A DNA stretch of 64,000 nucleotides from Chitinivibrionales bacterium (GCA_028278335.1 JANQEN010000142.1:1-64000), one strand, 5' to 3'; positions 17,243 to 28,900 are shown, counted from the stretch's first letter. Program-made: numbers and translations. Notes: generated by a model not told the origin, from the sequence alone.

Positions 17243-20200
17243 CTATTTCCTTACGCCTATCATTCGTTTAATTTGACTCACTTCTCCTGCTCTATTTTTA
17301 AAGAGCCCAACCACCAGATAGGAGCCACCAGCGACTCGTCGTCCATAACGATTTCTTTTATCCCATTTAGCAATGGTATACATTTTTCCTTTAACAAATC
17401 GAGAGATTGGTGAGTCAAAGGAGTACACCATGTTCCCTAAAGGATCGAAGATGCGAATTCTGTATTCAGCAATTTCTTTGTTTGGCATCAGATGAATCGC
17501 TACTGGCTGATCTTTATGGGATACCTTCGGAGTTACTAGGAATTTGTCAACCAATGAAATTGCCACTTTTTTCTGTTGGTTCTGTTGAATAATAGCGATT
17601 ATCGATTTAATGGAGAAGAGGCTATCACTTTCATCAGCAGGAAATTCATCGACAGCATCGCTAATTCTGATTTTACAGAAGTCGGTTAACGTGATAGGCA
17701 CTTTCCAACTATAGGTCCCGGTATTTGGCGTGCTGTCAGTAATAATTGACCAGGACGAACCACCGGTGGTGGAAAACTCAATTTTTACAGCGGGAATGCT
17801 ATCAATATTACCAGGAGTTTTCCATGCAATTTGGTGTGTTGAATCCATTTTCCAGATCTCACCGCCATTGGGTACAGTAAGGATAAGACCAACTCCGGAA
17901 ACATGCAATGGAGCAATTGTACTGGTGTCTGATCCACCACCATTAGTGGCAATACACTGGTATGCACCAATGTCTGCCGAAGTGATCTGGGTAAGAGTAA
18001 GAATGGGTTTTGTTGCACCAGGAATAATAAAACCATTTTTTACCCATTGGTAGTAAATGGTATCTTTACCAGTGGCAGTTATTGAAAAGAAGACCGTATC
18101 TCCTTCGTAGGCATCAATTGAGTCGGGTTGCTTGGAAATAGAAACCGTCTCCAACAGGGTAAGTTTAGCTGCCGTACTCGTATCGGCTCCAAGCTGGTTT
18201 TCCACTACGCAACGATATTTTCCGGCATCGTCGATAGATAAGCTATCTAAGGGCAGCGTTTGGTTTGTTCCACCAAGAATATTAATACCATCTTTTTGCC
18301 ACTGAAAAAGAATTGGCGATGAGCCAGATGTAACAACAGTAAATTGCATATTCTGCTTTGTCCAGAGGGTTGTGTCACGGGGATTGGAAATGACAACCGC
18401 CGGACCTCGCACAGATACCAATGCCGGTTTGCTATATACCTCGCCACCTCCATTTATTGCTTTACATCGATAGAGACCTGCTTGATTTGTGACTATTGCT
18501 TTTAGGACCAATTGAGGATTGGTTGCATTGGGAATAGCGTGGCCGTCTTTTTCCCACTGATACGATATAGGTACCTGTCCTTCTGCCGCAATAGCAAGAG
18601 TAACCGTATCACCGGGGTTTACCTCAACAGAATCAGGATGACTATTGATTACCACAGTCTGAAAAACAGTGAGTCGAGCTTCTTTACTGGCATCATTGCC
18701 TTGACTATTGCTTGCAATACAACGATACAGGCCTGAATCAGCCAATGTCACCGGTGATTTTGTATAATTGTTTGTTGTAGCGCCAGAAATGTTTTGGCGG
18801 TTCTTTTGCCATTGGTAGGTTATCGGTATTGAGCCTCCTGCTAATATGGAAAAGGCAAGAGTGTCTCCTGTAAAGACCGTATCGTCGATAGGATCGGTTG
18901 TTACAGTTGCTGGACCAGTAATCCGTAATTGGGCTGCTCTACTGGTGTCGCTCCCACCACCATTGGTTGCTATGCAACGGTAGGTCCCCTCGTCAGATTG
19001 AGATACCGCATGAAAATTTAGTGTTGCGCTGGTTGCTCCGGTAAGGTTAATCCCATTTTTTTGCCATTGAAGGTTTAGTGGATCTTGACCTATAGCTTCG
19101 ATCGAGAAGGTTACTTGCTCGTTTGGATTCACTGTTGCATCATCGGGATGCTCTGTGATGCGGGCTGTTTGGTATACGGTTAGTCGGGCGGTGTCACTAA
19201 AGACGGTGTATCCTAAACTCCGAACACGACAACGATACACTCCTCCATTGCCGGTAATCAAATCTCTCCGGACAAGAGTCGGTGAATTGGCGCCGGTGAT
19301 ATAGGAGCCATCCTGCATCCACCGATAGGAATAAGAGCCATTTCCTCCATTGGCACCAACAGTGAAGACTACGCTATCTCCGGTCCATTTTGTTTGTGGT
19401 TGGGGATGTGGTGAAATGGTTACAATAGGGTAGACTCGTAAGCGGGCTGCTTGACTGACAGCCTCCTCATCTTCATCATCAACTACTTTGCAGTGATAGT
19501 AGCCAGAATCGCTCAGAGCAACAGAGGCGATTGTGTATTCAGGATCAATACTACTATATACCTCATTCCATTGTCCAGAACCAACCCGCTTTTCCCATAC
19601 ATACTGATAGGGTGGTTCGCCACCGGTAGCGGACACAGTCAAAGTTACCGATTGTCCAACAACTCTGGATTCATCAGTGGGGCTTTCAATGATGCTAAGG
19701 TCATTGGGGTTCACTGATAAGCGTGCGCTATTGGTTTCTGTAGAGGTGCCATTATTCTCACCAATAATACATTTGTAATTTCCACCGTCGCTCAACTCTA
19801 TATTCGTAATGACTAGATCTTGCTCATTAGCATTGGGAATATTAACACCATCCTTTTGCCACTGGAAAGTGTGGGGCTCACGTCCGCCTTCAAAGGCAAA
19901 GGAGAAGGTGACGCTTTGACCGACAAGGCGCGCAGCTGATTGAGGATGGGTGGTGACATTTAATGCACGGTACACATAGAGTCGGGCGTACTCGCTATCA
20001 AATACCGCATTATTGGCATCGGTTACTCGACAACGATAATACCCACGATTACTTCGTGCCACCGAAGTGAATGAGAGTGTCGTGCTGGTTGCACCACTAA
20101 CATCTTCCCATACTGGGTCATTATACTTTCGCCATTGAAATCGAAGCAGTGGTTTACCTCCCGTTACTGCAATAGTAAAGGAGGCTGGTTGACCAACAGT

Positions 20201-23200
20201 AGAATAAAACTCCTCAGGGTTCTGAGTAAAGTTGACCCGTGGGGAGACTGCCAAAGTCGCTTCATTACTTTGCAGAGTTGTACCATTGCCATTGTTGTCT
20301 GTTACAATACAGCGATATTTTCCCGCATCTGCTACAGTAATATCACTCTTGGTGTATTCAGAGCTTTCAGCATTGGGTATGTCAATTCCATCTTTTTGCC
20401 ATTGATACTGATACGGTGTTGTTCCACCGGTCAGGGTAATCTCAAAGTTGAGCCGCTGTGTTTCTGTCAAGTCCAGATTAGTTGGATGTTGATCAATAGC
20501 AAAGGCTTCACCAACACTAAGTGTAGCACTACCAGAACCACTATTGGAGGCATCGTCAGTCACGGTACAGGTATAGGTGCCGGAATGATCAACCGTGACA
20601 TCCTCTAAGGTAAAGGTCCTCTCGGTTTGGGAAAAACTGGGATCATTCACCTTTGTCCAGCTATAGGAGAATCCACTATTAGAGCCGCCGCCAGCATTTG
20701 CCGTAAATTGGACATCCGCACCCGCCACCGTTGAGGAGGGAGTAATAGTAACATTAACAACAATTGGTGGTGGTTTCACGGCTAGCGTTGCTTCACCACT
20801 GGTATCAGTACTGTTGTTGTCATTAACAATACAGCGATACAATGCATTGTTATCGCCAGGATAGGCAGTCTGAAAGCTATAGGTCGACTCTGTTTGGCCA
20901 GCACCAACAGTAACATCGGCCCAGCTTCCACCAGAGGGCTTTCGTTGCCATTGATAGGTATAGGTTTCATTCCCATCATGGGCTATAACACGGAAAGTGG
21001 CATCCTCACCATGATTTATCGTTGTGTCTCTGGGGTCGGTAACAGAGAGCTGCTTGTTGACGTCAATAGTAATAGTTTTTCCATTTGAGGCTTGCGGACT
21101 ACTTTGGTCCGTGGCTGTAAAGGTAACCGTGTACTCATTATCCTGACCTGCAGTGGGGCTCCAACTAAACTCTCCGGTATTTCCATCAAGTATGGCACCT
21201 GCTGGTAAATCAGGTATACTGTTCATCGTGTAGGTTTTATTGCCCTCGCCTCCGGTTGCAGCAAGGGTGAACGCTAGATCATTGCCAATAATAACAAATT
21301 GATCACCCGGTGAAGCTAGGTTGACTGATTCATATACAGTTATGGTGATAGTCTTTGAGTCTGTATCTTGTTCATCCTTATCTTTAACAGTGAAGGTGAC
21401 TGTGTGCGAACCAGCATTATTATCATTGGGAGCCCAGCTAAAAACAGCACCATTGAGCGCATTGGCTGGTATTTCTGGACTATCAATAGTATAGGTATAG
21501 GGCGGTATGCCACCTTGTGCGTTTAGAGTAAAAGTGAGAGCAGGGTTTCCAACGGTTACCTTTTGATTTTCTGGATCTTCTAGAACAAGATCTTGAGGAT
21601 TGACCGTTAAGGTAGCCTCACTACTGGTTACGCTGCCATTATCCACTTCACTGACAATACAGCGAAACAAATCACCATTGTTGTCCAAAGTTGTAGCCGG
21701 TGTTTCATAGGAACTTTCTGTAGCACCACCAATTATTTCAAAGTCACCACCACTGGCACTCTTTCTCTGCCATTGATAGGAGAGTGCTCCGCCTCCCCGT
21801 GCGGATGCAACAAGAGAGAATGTTGCCTGGGCTGGTACGACCACTGTTGCATTGTCGGGCTCATCATCAATGCTGGGATTGGATGGAGTAACAGTAAGTG
21901 TTGCAGCATCACTGGGCGTACTTCCATTTCCTACTTCACTTACCACACAGCGAAACTCCTCTTGGTTGTTGACTGTGGTCGTTGCATCGGTTGTATAGGA
22001 AGGATCGGTTGCATCATTAATATCCTCAAAATTGCTTGCACCGGCACTTTTTTTCTGCCATTGATAGGTGAGTGTTCCGCCAGCTTGGGCTGTTGCGCTC
22101 ACAGTGAAGGTCGCAGTTTGAGGCACGGTGACTGTTTCGTCATCTGGATGATCAGTAATAGAAGGTCCTGAAGCAGTCACAGTAAGTGTTGCTATATCAC
22201 TGGTTGCACTGCCGTTTCCGGCCTCGTTTACCACACATTGAAATTGATCCCCATTGTTAACCATTGTCGTAGCTGGTGTCTCGTAGGAGCTTAAGGTTGC
22301 GCTGGGAATATCTTCAAAGGTAGACCCACCAGCGCTTTTTTTCTGCCATTGATAGGAGAGTGCTCCGCCAGCTTGTGCTGCAGCACTAACAGAAAAGCTC
22401 GCTGTTGCCGGTGCGGTGACTGTTGCATCATCAGGATCATCAGTAATAGAAGGTCCTGAAGCAGTTACCGTAAGTGTTGCTATACCACTGGTTGTACTGC
22501 CGTTTCCAACCTCACTTACCACACATTGAAATTGATCTCCATTGTTAGCCATAGTCGTTGCCGGCGTTTCGTAGGAGCTCAAGGTTGCGCTGGCTATATC
22601 CTCAAAGGTAGATCCACCGGCACTCTTTTTTTGCCACTGATAGGAGAGTGCTCCGCCAGCTTGTGCAGCTGCGCTAACAGAGAAGGAGGCCGTAGCTGGT
22701 GCGGTGACCGTCGCATCATCAGGATCATCGGAGATCGTTGGGCCCGAAGCGGTTACCGATAGGCTAGCTGCACTGCTGGTGCTGCTACCATTTCCCACTT
22801 CACTCACAATGCATTGAAACTGATCACCATCATTGTTGGTGGTTGTCGGCTCTGTACCATAGGAAGCTTCGTTAGCGCCAAGGATGTCGCTAAATCCTCC
22901 ACCACCGGCATCCTGTTTTTGCCATTGGTATGAAAGGGTTCCACCAACCTTTGCTGTTGCAGAAACTGTAAAGGTTGCTGCTTCTGGAGCTGTCACACTC
23001 TGATTTGTTGGACCAGTAATGGTTGGGCCTGTGGGACTGACCGTTAAGGTGATCGGATTACTTGTATAATCTGATCCATCAATCGTTGCTACACAGGTAT
23101 AGGTAGCAGCATCGGATGTCAAGGCCGAAGCTATAGCATAGGTCTCATCATTGGTGCCCACAGTGGTAGAACCTTTTTTCCAAGCATAGGAAATATCGGT

Positions 23201-23347
23201 GCCACCAGTTGCAACAGCTGTAAAGGTTACTAATTCACCTGTTTCAACAACGTTACCAGGATCAACCTTTATTTCGACTTCCTGTGCCCATATTGTGTGA
23301 AACCAGCAGCAGGCCACTATGAAATAGAATAGCTTAAATATCTTCAT
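17243..23347 (-). CDS. Giant Ig-repeat surface protein (2034 aa)
   Basis: After a signal peptide (1-22) I count about 18 Ig-like domains, each with the paired Y-x-W-Q-K and Y-x-C-x-V/A motifs of I-set domains. Two cadherin/He_PIG-like domains interrupt them at about 590-770. Near the C-terminus there is one domain like those of the next gene (L-T-V-P-N-G-G-E-x-W) and a final sorting domain (G-R-R-V-A-G-G-S-Y). Domains 2-6 are encoded by exact 288-bp repeats. It is likely an exported adhesin or matrix protein. It sits in one run with the genes at 15709 and 23401. Confidence 0.85.
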   Translation of the reverse strand: MKIFKLFYFIVACCWFHTIWAQEVEIKVDPGNVVETGELVTFTAVATGGTDISYAWKKGSTTVGTNDETYAIASALTSDAATYTCVATIDGSDYTSNPITLTVSPTGPTITGPTNQSVTAPEAATFTVSATAKVGGTLSYQWQKQDAGGGGFSDILGANEASYGTEPTTTNNDGDQFQCIVSEVGNGSSTSSAASLSVTASGPTISDDPDDATVTAPATASFSVSAAAQAGGALSYQWQKKSAGGSTFEDIASATLSSYETPATTMANNGDQFQCVVSEVGNGSTTSGIATLTVTASGPSITDDPDDATVTAPATASFSVSAAAQAGGALSYQWQKKSAGGSTFEDIPSATLSSYETPATTMVNNGDQFQCVVNEAGNGSATSDIATLTVTASGPSITDHPDDETVTVPQTATFTVSATAQAGGTLTYQWQKKSAGASNFEDINDATDPSYTTDATTTVNNQEEFRCVVSEVGNGSTPSDAATLTVTPSNPSIDDEPDNATVVVPAQATFSLVASARGGGALSYQWQRKSASGGDFEIIGGATESSYETPATTLDNNGDLFRCIVSEVDNGSVTSSEATLTVNPQDLVLEDPENQKVTVGNPALTFTLNAQGGIPPYTYTIDSPEIPANALNGAVFSWAPNDNNAGSHTVTFTVKDKDEQDTDSKTITITVYESVNLASPGDQFVIIGNDLAFTLAATGGEGNKTYTMNSIPDLPAGAILDGNTGEFSWSPTAGQDNEYTVTFTATDQSSPQASNGKTITIDVNKQLSVTDPRDTTINHGEDATFRVIAHDGNETYTYQWQRKPSGGSWADVTVGAGQTESTYSFQTAYPGDNNALYRCIVNDNNSTDTSGEATLAVKPPPIVVNVTITPSSTVAGADVQFTANAGGGSNSGFSYSWTKVNDPSFSQTERTFTLEDVTVDHSGTYTCTVTDDASNSGSGSATLSVGEAFAIDQHPTNLDLTETQRLNFEITLTGGTTPYQYQWQKDGIDIPNAESSEYTKSDITVADAGKYRCIVTDNNGNGTTLQSNEATLAVSPRVNFTQNPEEFYSTVGQPASFTIAVTGGKPLLRFQWRKYNDPVWEDVSGATSTTLSFTSVARSNRGYYRCRVTDANNAVFDSEYARLYVYRALNVTTHPQSAARLVGQSVTFSFAFEGGREPHTFQWQKDGVNIPNANEQDLVITNIELSDGGNYKCIIGENNGTSTETNSARLSVNPNDLSIIESPTDESRVVGQSVTLTVSATGGEPPYQYVWEKRVGSGQWNEVYSSIDPEYTIASVALSDSGYYHCKVVDDEDEEAVSQAARLRVYPIVTISPHPQPQTKWTGDSVVFTVGANGGNGSYSYRWMQDGSYITGANSPTLVRRDLITGNGGVYRCRVRSLGYTVFSDTARLTVYQTARITEHPDDATVNPNEQVTFSIEAIGQDPLNLQWQKNGINLTGATSATLNFHAVSQSDEGTYRCIATNGGGSDTSRAAQLRITGPATVTTDPIDDTVFTGDTLAFSILAGGSIPITYQWQKNRQNISGATTNNYTKSPVTLADSGLYRCIASNSQGNDASKEARLTVFQTVVINSHPDSVEVNPGDTVTLAIAAEGQVPISYQWEKDGHAIPNATNPQLVLKAIVTNQAGLYRCKAINGGGEVYSKPALVSVRGPAVVISNPRDTTLWTKQNMQFTVVTSGSSPILFQWQKDGINILGGTNQTLPLDSLSIDDAGKYRCVVENQLGADTSTAAKLTLLETVSISKQPDSIDAYEGDTVFFSITATGKDTIYYQWVKNGFIIPGATKPILTLTQITSADIGAYQCIATNGGGSDTSTIAPLHVSGVGLILTVPNGGEIWKMDSTHQIAWKTPGNIDSIPAVKIEFSTTGGSSWSIITDSTPNTGTYSWKVPITLTDFCKIRISDAVDEFPADESDSLFSIKSIIAIIQQNQQKKVAISLVDKFLVTPKVSHKDQPVAIHLMPNKEIAEYRIRIFDPLGNMVYSFDSPISRFVKGKMYTIAKWDKRNRYGRRVAGGSYLVVGLFKNRAGEVSQIKRMIGVRK
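21600..23040 (-). repeat. Five tandem 288-bp repeats in the Ig gene
   Basis: The string CCGCC or CCACC that marks the same codons in each unit recurs at 21789, 22077, 22365, 22653 and 22941, exactly 288 bases (96 codons) apart. The two units around 22365 and 22653 are almost identical over most of their length; the outer ones are more diverged. This points to recent duplication by slippage or unequal recombination. Confidence 0.85.
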
Positions 23348-23400
23348 GTAAGTCCTCCGAACTCTTTTTGGGTAGTGATATGGGTTGATTCTTTATAGTA

Positions 23401-24912
23401 TTAATCAATTCTTGTAATACTCTTCCTAAAAGTAAATGTGTCTAGTTTTGCAACAACAACATAGGTTCCTGGTGAGATTGTATGAATGAGTTTGTCCAAG
23501 TTCCAGGAAAGTCTATATACACCTTTTGCCTTTGATCCCTGTAATAGAGTCGTGATTCGTTGGCCACGAAGGGAGTACAATGCAATATCAACAGGACCTG
23601 GCTTTTCCATTCGAAAGGAGGCCTGCACCTGAGAGCCAACGGGATTTGGCCCAATAGCAAGGAAGCTGTTTGCCTTATACCCTGGTTTTGTTTGAATGGA
23701 AATATTTGGCTTTACAATAGAAAACACCGAATCACTGATGTCGTAGAGCGACGTGTCTGTTGCACTCTGAACCTTAATTCTACAGGTTGTTGTGTCTTCG
23801 GCAGGTACATAAAACTCAAAGAGGCCAGTATTGACTGTTTTAGAGGTGAAGGTAATCCACGTTGCTCCATTGTCTTTTGAAAATTGTATCTTTACACTAT
23901 CAATGGTGCCAAAGGTATTCCAGGTGATAGTGTCCTTCGTTCCTATTTTAAGTGTTTCTCCTCCATTGGGATGGGTGATCTTCAGCTTGATGAGCTCTGC
24001 TATAGTAAAGAGCGAATCCGAGAGATCAACTATGTTTGTATCTAAAAGATCAACAACTCTTACTTTGCAGCTGTCGGAGAGTGTGTCCGGAACTAGCCAG
24101 GCAAAAGAGCCTGTGTTTGGTGTTGATTGAACAATAGACTGCCAAAGAGTACCATTGTTTAAGGTAATATCAATACGCACGCTATCAATACTCCCGGTGC
24201 TGCTCCAGAGTATATCGTAATTTGATTGAGCACTGAGTGAATCACCACCATTGGGAGCTGTTAGAGTAAGGCTGCTTGCTTTCCGAATCCGAAAGTAGCT
24301 ATTACAGGTGTCGGCAATGCCATTAGATTTTATGTCCCGCACGACAACCAGGCAGCTATCAGAGGTAGTATCAGGAATGGCCCAAATAAATGAGCCGGAA
24401 TTAGCAATTCTCTGAGCAATTGCTATCCAGGAGGTGCCGCCATTGGGTGACCAGGATAAATCCACTGAATCAACGATCCCTAAAGTACTCCAAGTAATTG
24501 TTCTGTTTGTGCCTGTATAAAAAATTTCTCCACCATTGGGTGCGGTGAGGGTCAGTTTTTTATAGGAGAGAATAGTAAAGGTTGAATCACTGGTATCGCT
24601 GGAGCCCATGGGTCTGTCATCGCGGATTCTTATTTTGCAAAGTTTAGAATCTAATTCCGGAACAGTCCAGGTATAGGAACCATTGTTGGGTACCTCCGAT
24701 GCAATAGTACTCCAGGAGTTCCCATTGTCTATTGTCAGCTCAATTTTAAGACTTATGATTACACCTTCAGTGGTCCAAGTGATGTCCTTTGGTGCACCAG
24801 AAACAAGAGTGCCTCCACCATTGGGGCTTAAGAGGGTAATCTTTGCTTGAAGGCTTGCTAATGCACCCATACTAATTATAAGAAGAGTAAGAATGGTCCA
24901 TCTGCTCTTCAT
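23401..24912 (-). CDS. Secreted protein with four PNGGE-type domains and sorting domain
   Basis: I chose the ATG at 24912 because GGAGGAAC lies directly before it; an earlier in-frame ATG has no ribosome binding site. The 503-residue product has a signal peptide, then four domains of about 98 residues. Each opens with L-(S/T)-x-P-N-G-G and contains I-T-W, I-x-S-x-D/N-N-G-xx-W, N-x-G-S-(Y/F)-x-W-x-(V/I)-P and C-K-(I/V)-R. These resemble the Ser/Thr-rich Kre9/KNH-like beta domain. It ends in a T9SS-like sorting domain preceded by the IGPNPVGSQ signature. Role: probable surface or matrix protein. Confidence 0.82.
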   Translation of the reverse strand: MKSRWTILTLLIISMGALASLQAKITLLSPNGGGTLVSGAPKDITWTTEGVIISLKIELTIDNGNSWSTIASEVPNNGSYTWTVPELDSKLCKIRIRDDRPMGSSDTSDSTFTILSYKKLTLTAPNGGEIFYTGTNRTITWSTLGIVDSVDLSWSPNGGTSWIAIAQRIANSGSFIWAIPDTTSDSCLVVVRDIKSNGIADTCNSYFRIRKASSLTLTAPNGGDSLSAQSNYDILWSSTGSIDSVRIDITLNNGTLWQSIVQSTPNTGSFAWLVPDTLSDSCKVRVVDLLDTNIVDLSDSLFTIAELIKLKITHPNGGETLKIGTKDTITWNTFGTIDSVKIQFSKDNGATWITFTSKTVNTGLFEFYVPAEDTTTCRIKVQSATDTSLYDISDSVFSIVKPNISIQTKPGYKANSFLAIGPNPVGSQVQASFRMEKPGPVDIALYSLRGQRITTLLQGSKAKGVYRLSWNLDKLIHTISPGTYVVVAKLDTFTFRKSITRID

Positions 24913-24950
24913 AGTTCCTCCTACATTATCTTTCATGTTGAATTTCATGT

Positions 24951-25895
24951 CTATTGACTGTTGTCTAACACTTTTACAGTAAGAGCATCAGACCATGGTG
25001 AAACAATCCGAGTGTTTTTAGAACAACGGGTTTGTGCCTGCACACTATAGGAGCCACTCTTTACCCAGGAGTGTGACGCTGCAGGAGAGGCCAACCATCC
25101 AGTTTGTGCTCTATCTCCCCAGGAAAAGCGGTATTCTAAGGCATGGCCATTGCCACAAGTGTCGGCATCGGTCATATAATAATGAGCTTCCCCAGCATCT
25201 ATTTCCGTATCACCCCGGGGTTTGTTTGGTTTGGGTGCTACCTCTTTGGGGTCAAAACGCATTGTTGATTCTGATGAAACACCAGCAGCGTTATAGGCAA
25301 CCAAAGAGTAAAGATAGATTGTATTGGGTGTTACCTTATCCAGGGCAGCAGCCTTGTCCTTACCAACTGTATCTATTGTGGTAAAGGTTGTACCATTATC
25401 GCTACTTCGGGCGATTATAAATCCTAGTTCATTGCTTGAGTTGTCTTTCCATTGCAAGATGGTCTGTGTACTGCTATGACTGGTTACCCAGAGACTATCC
25501 GGGGATTTAGGGGTCACTTGATTGGCAGTAATAGTAATGCGTATGTTTTGGTCCGAGCCTGAATACTCCTGTTCCCCATGGTAAATAACAGTACCGGTAT
25601 TATCAATTCCCTCGATTCGCAGGGTAAAGGGAGTGTTAGGTGGAATCTTTGAAGAGAGGGTCCCTCCATGGGCTGCATAATCAAAGGTATCCCTAATGGT
25701 CGTTGCTCCATAGATGACCGTAATAACAATAGTAGCGACACTGTCCGGTGAAGTCGGTTGGTCGCCATTTTGAAATTGAAGTTTTGGTATAACTGCTACA
25801 GCTGTATCATGGGAGGCATCGAGCGTATTATTCGAACAGGACATAAGGCCAATTATCAAGGCCATTACCGTCAACAGGGGTGAATATGTTCTCAT
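24951..25895 (-). CDS. Lipoprotein with fibronectin type III domain
   Basis: The 314-residue product has a signal peptide with lipobox GLMSC (Cys at about residue 20). A beta-rich domain with IPPNTPFTLRIEGID follows, then a fibronectin type III domain (about 135-220; P-D-S-L-W-V-T, T-I-L-Q-W-K-D-N-S, Y-L-Y-S-L-V-A-Y-N-A-A-G). The C-terminal region resembles a PKD-like module (YRFSWGDRAQTGW, HSWVKSGSYSVQAQT). AAGGAG precedes the ATG by seven bases. It lies in the five-gene run between the Lys-rich protein and the four-domain secreted protein and may anchor the assembly to a membrane. Confidence 0.82.
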   Translation of the reverse strand: MRTYSPLLTVMALIIGLMSCSNNTLDASHDTAVAVIPKLQFQNGDQPTSPDSVATIVITVIYGATTIRDTFDYAAHGGTLSSKIPPNTPFTLRIEGIDNTGTVIYHGEQEYSGSDQNIRITITANQVTPKSPDSLWVTSHSSTQTILQWKDNSSNELGFIIARSSDNGTTFTTIDTVGKDKAAALDKVTPNTIYLYSLVAYNAAGVSSESTMRFDPKEVAPKPNKPRGDTEIDAGEAHYYMTDADTCGNGHALEYRFSWGDRAQTGWLASPAASHSWVKSGSYSVQAQTRCSKNTRIVSPWSDALTVKVLDNSQ

Positions 25896-25925
25896 ACAAA
25901 TCTCCTTATTAATGTCATAGTCTAA

Positions 25926-28900
25926 TTACCACTCTACAGTTATGTTAATTGGTTCATCTTGAGTTTCATCGTCCTTATTGGATGAGATAATAAAAATGAT
26001 CGGTAGTGTTGCAGCTACGACAACACCAGAAGTAATAGTGGTTATTATACTTTTTCTTTTTTCCCGACTTTTACCAGCGGGTTCTCTCTTTTTGTCTTTC
26101 TGAGAATCAGATTCTTTTGAAATTGAGGCAGTCTTTTTTTTCTGTCCTGTCTCCTCTTTGGTAATTTTTATTTCTGATTTCTCTTTCTTCTCCTTGATTC
26201 TCTTTTTCTTTGGTGCCTTAGCTTTCCGAGTCTCTTTTTGAGCGACCGGTTGTTTCTCCTTTTTCCTTTTCTCTACTAAGGCAGGCTTCTCTACTTTTTC
26301 CTTGTCCTCTGATTTGTCCACGGCTTTTGTAACTGAGGTTTGCTCAGGTTGCTCCTTTTCTTTAGTTTGAGCCAAAGCTTTTTGTTCGGCCAGCTTTTTC
26401 TTCTCTGCCAGTTGCTGTTTTTTCTTTTCCTCTTTTGCTTTTTTTCGTAAGGCTCTCTCTTCTCTTTTCTTTTTTGCTAAAGCCTTTCGCGCTGCTGCCT
26501 TTTGAGCTAACCGTTCTTTTGGTGAGGAGAGTGTGTCCTTTCGCAATGGCTGTTCGATTGATGGAGCTTTTTTCTCAGATGTCTCTTTTGCTTGAGCGAC
26601 TGGGGATATCTCCTTTTTCTTCTCCTCTACTAAGGTAGGCTTCTCTACTTTTTCCTTGTCCTCTGATTTGTCCAATGCTTTTGCAACTGAGGTTTGCTCT
26701 GGTTGCACTTTTTCTTTAGCTTGAGCCATTGCCTTTTGCTCAGCCAGTTTTTTCTTCTCTGCCAATTGTTGTTTTTTCTTTTCCTCTTTAGCTTTTTTTC
26801 GTAAGGCTCTCTCTTCCTTTTTCTTAATAGCTAAAGCCTTTCGCGCTGCTGCCTTTTGAGCTAATCGCTCTTTTGGTGAGGAGAGTGTGTCCTTAGTAGG
26901 TGTCTCATTTGCTAGAGCTTCTTTCTCTGTAGTCTCCTTGTCTTGAGCAATCTCTTTTTCCACAGCCTTTGGTGTAGTTTCCTTTTGTGCTACTTTATTC
27001 TCCATAGTTCGCTTGCTTCGTTTTCGTTGCTTTCTTTTTTTCTCAGTTGAGGTGCTTTTAGCAACAACAGGAGCTGGTGTAGTAGGGGGTGGTGAAATAG
27101 TAGTCACCTGAGAATCTGTTTCCTTGGTACTTTTTTCAGGAGCATCAGAGGTTCCCTCTGTTTTATCAAATGTTTCATAGTTGGAAAGGTTAAAGGGGGC
27201 AGTCTTTTGAGAAGTTGAGTCAACAGATTCTGTTACCAAGGGTTTAGTCTCTTCGGCCGACTGAGTCTGGGAGTCCTCTTTCATCTTTGAAGTAGATAAT
27301 GATTCAGGAGCCTTTTTACTCTCTTTGGTTTTTACAGTATCATCTGTACTGGTTTCACCGAAGTGGAAAACTGCAGTGTCAATAGCTGGATCATCTGATG
27401 AAGGCGCTTTAGGCTTCTCTTTCTTAGCCAGTGCTTGCTCTATTTTTTGCTGCTTTTTCTCTTCCATCTTTTTCTGTTTCTCTAAGGCAAGCTGCTCTTT
27501 CTCCTTTTTTCGTTTCTCCAGTTTTAGTTTTCGTCTCTCTTCCCGGCTGAGCTTCTTAACCGAAGGTTTGGTGGGTGCTACAACTGGAGCTTTGGTGGTA
27601 CCATCCTCTGCCACTGCAATTTTCTTATTCGATGATACAGTCTTTTCATCTTTAACCAAAAGGCTGTCCTGTTTTGTGGTCTCTTTCGCTGTTTCTGCAT
27701 CGGTCACAGGTTTAGTGGGCTTTGTCTCTTTTTTAGCAAGAAGCTTCTTCTTGTTTTTTCTATCTCTTTTTATCCGTTTCTTTCTCTCGCTTTTCACACT
27801 CTTTTTAAGTGAAGGCTTCGCAGATACAGCTGGAGCAACAACGACCGGTGCTGGTTTCTCAAGGGTCGCTTCTTTTTGTTGGCTCTCCTCTTTTTCCTTC
27901 AAATCTGTGGTCGTTGAAACCTCTCCATTGTCAAAGGCTTCATATTTGGAGATCGCAAAGGCATTCTCTTTTTGCGCAGTAGGCTCCTTGGTTGGAGCAA
28001 CTGCTACGTCGGATGTTACAGTATTTTCCGCTGGTTCTACCTTTGGTTTAGACTTAACAGTTTCCTCTTTAGCTGTTGTTGTAGCATCGCTTGAATCCTT
28101 TGTCGAAGTCTTCTCTTTTAAAGCAAGAGCCCGTTGCGTTTTTTGACGCCTTTTCTCTTTTCTCTTTTCCTCTTTTTTTTGGGCAAGCTGCTCTTTATCT
28201 TCCTTGAGTTTTAGCTCTTCTGCGGCATTTTTGCGTTTCAATTCCGTATTTACAATGGCTTGCTCTTTTTCCTTTTTTCGTTTCTCCTCCAGTTTAATTC
28301 TTTTTCTCTCTGCCCGGCTCAATTTTTTTACCGGAGCACTTGGAGCCTTTGCCACACCAGGTGCATCAACTGGTATGGATTGTTTTTCCTTTATACTAAT
28401 ATCTGATTTCTGCTCCTTTTTCCCCTTTGTGTCAGGTGTTACGGCAACCGTAGGAGTTTCTTGTTTGGATGGCTCAGTCTTCTTTTCAAATTTTTTCGGA
28501 GATTCTTTTGTTGAATCAGCCTTTGCTACAACTATATGTTCAGCTTTTTTTGCTCTTTTCTCTCTTTTTTTGCGTTTCTTTTTTGCAACATCTTTTTTGG
28601 CTTCCTGAGTTGAAGGTTGCGGTTCTTCAGAACTAACTGCTTCAATAACGACCGGCTTCTCATCTTCTGGTTGTTTGTCTACTGTAACAACGTCTGTTAT
28701 TGAAGCCTCCTCTTTGGACTTCTCTTTTTGAACATCATTTGAAGTTGCCATTTTCTCATTTGATTTGGAAGAAGGTTCACTCTGTTGAGTCTCTTGGTCT
28801 GTTTTTCCTTTTCCCTTAGCCAGCTTCTTGTCCTGTGCCAATTGTTTGCGAAAGGCCCTCTTTTGCTGTTTTGCCTCAGCTCGTGCTTTAGCTGCCTCCT

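Noticed and set aside
27325-28608. Plus-strand coding regions of 273 and 134 residues
   Set aside because: They are Ser/Phe-rich mirror images of the Lys/Glu-rich minus-strand gene and have no ribosome binding site.
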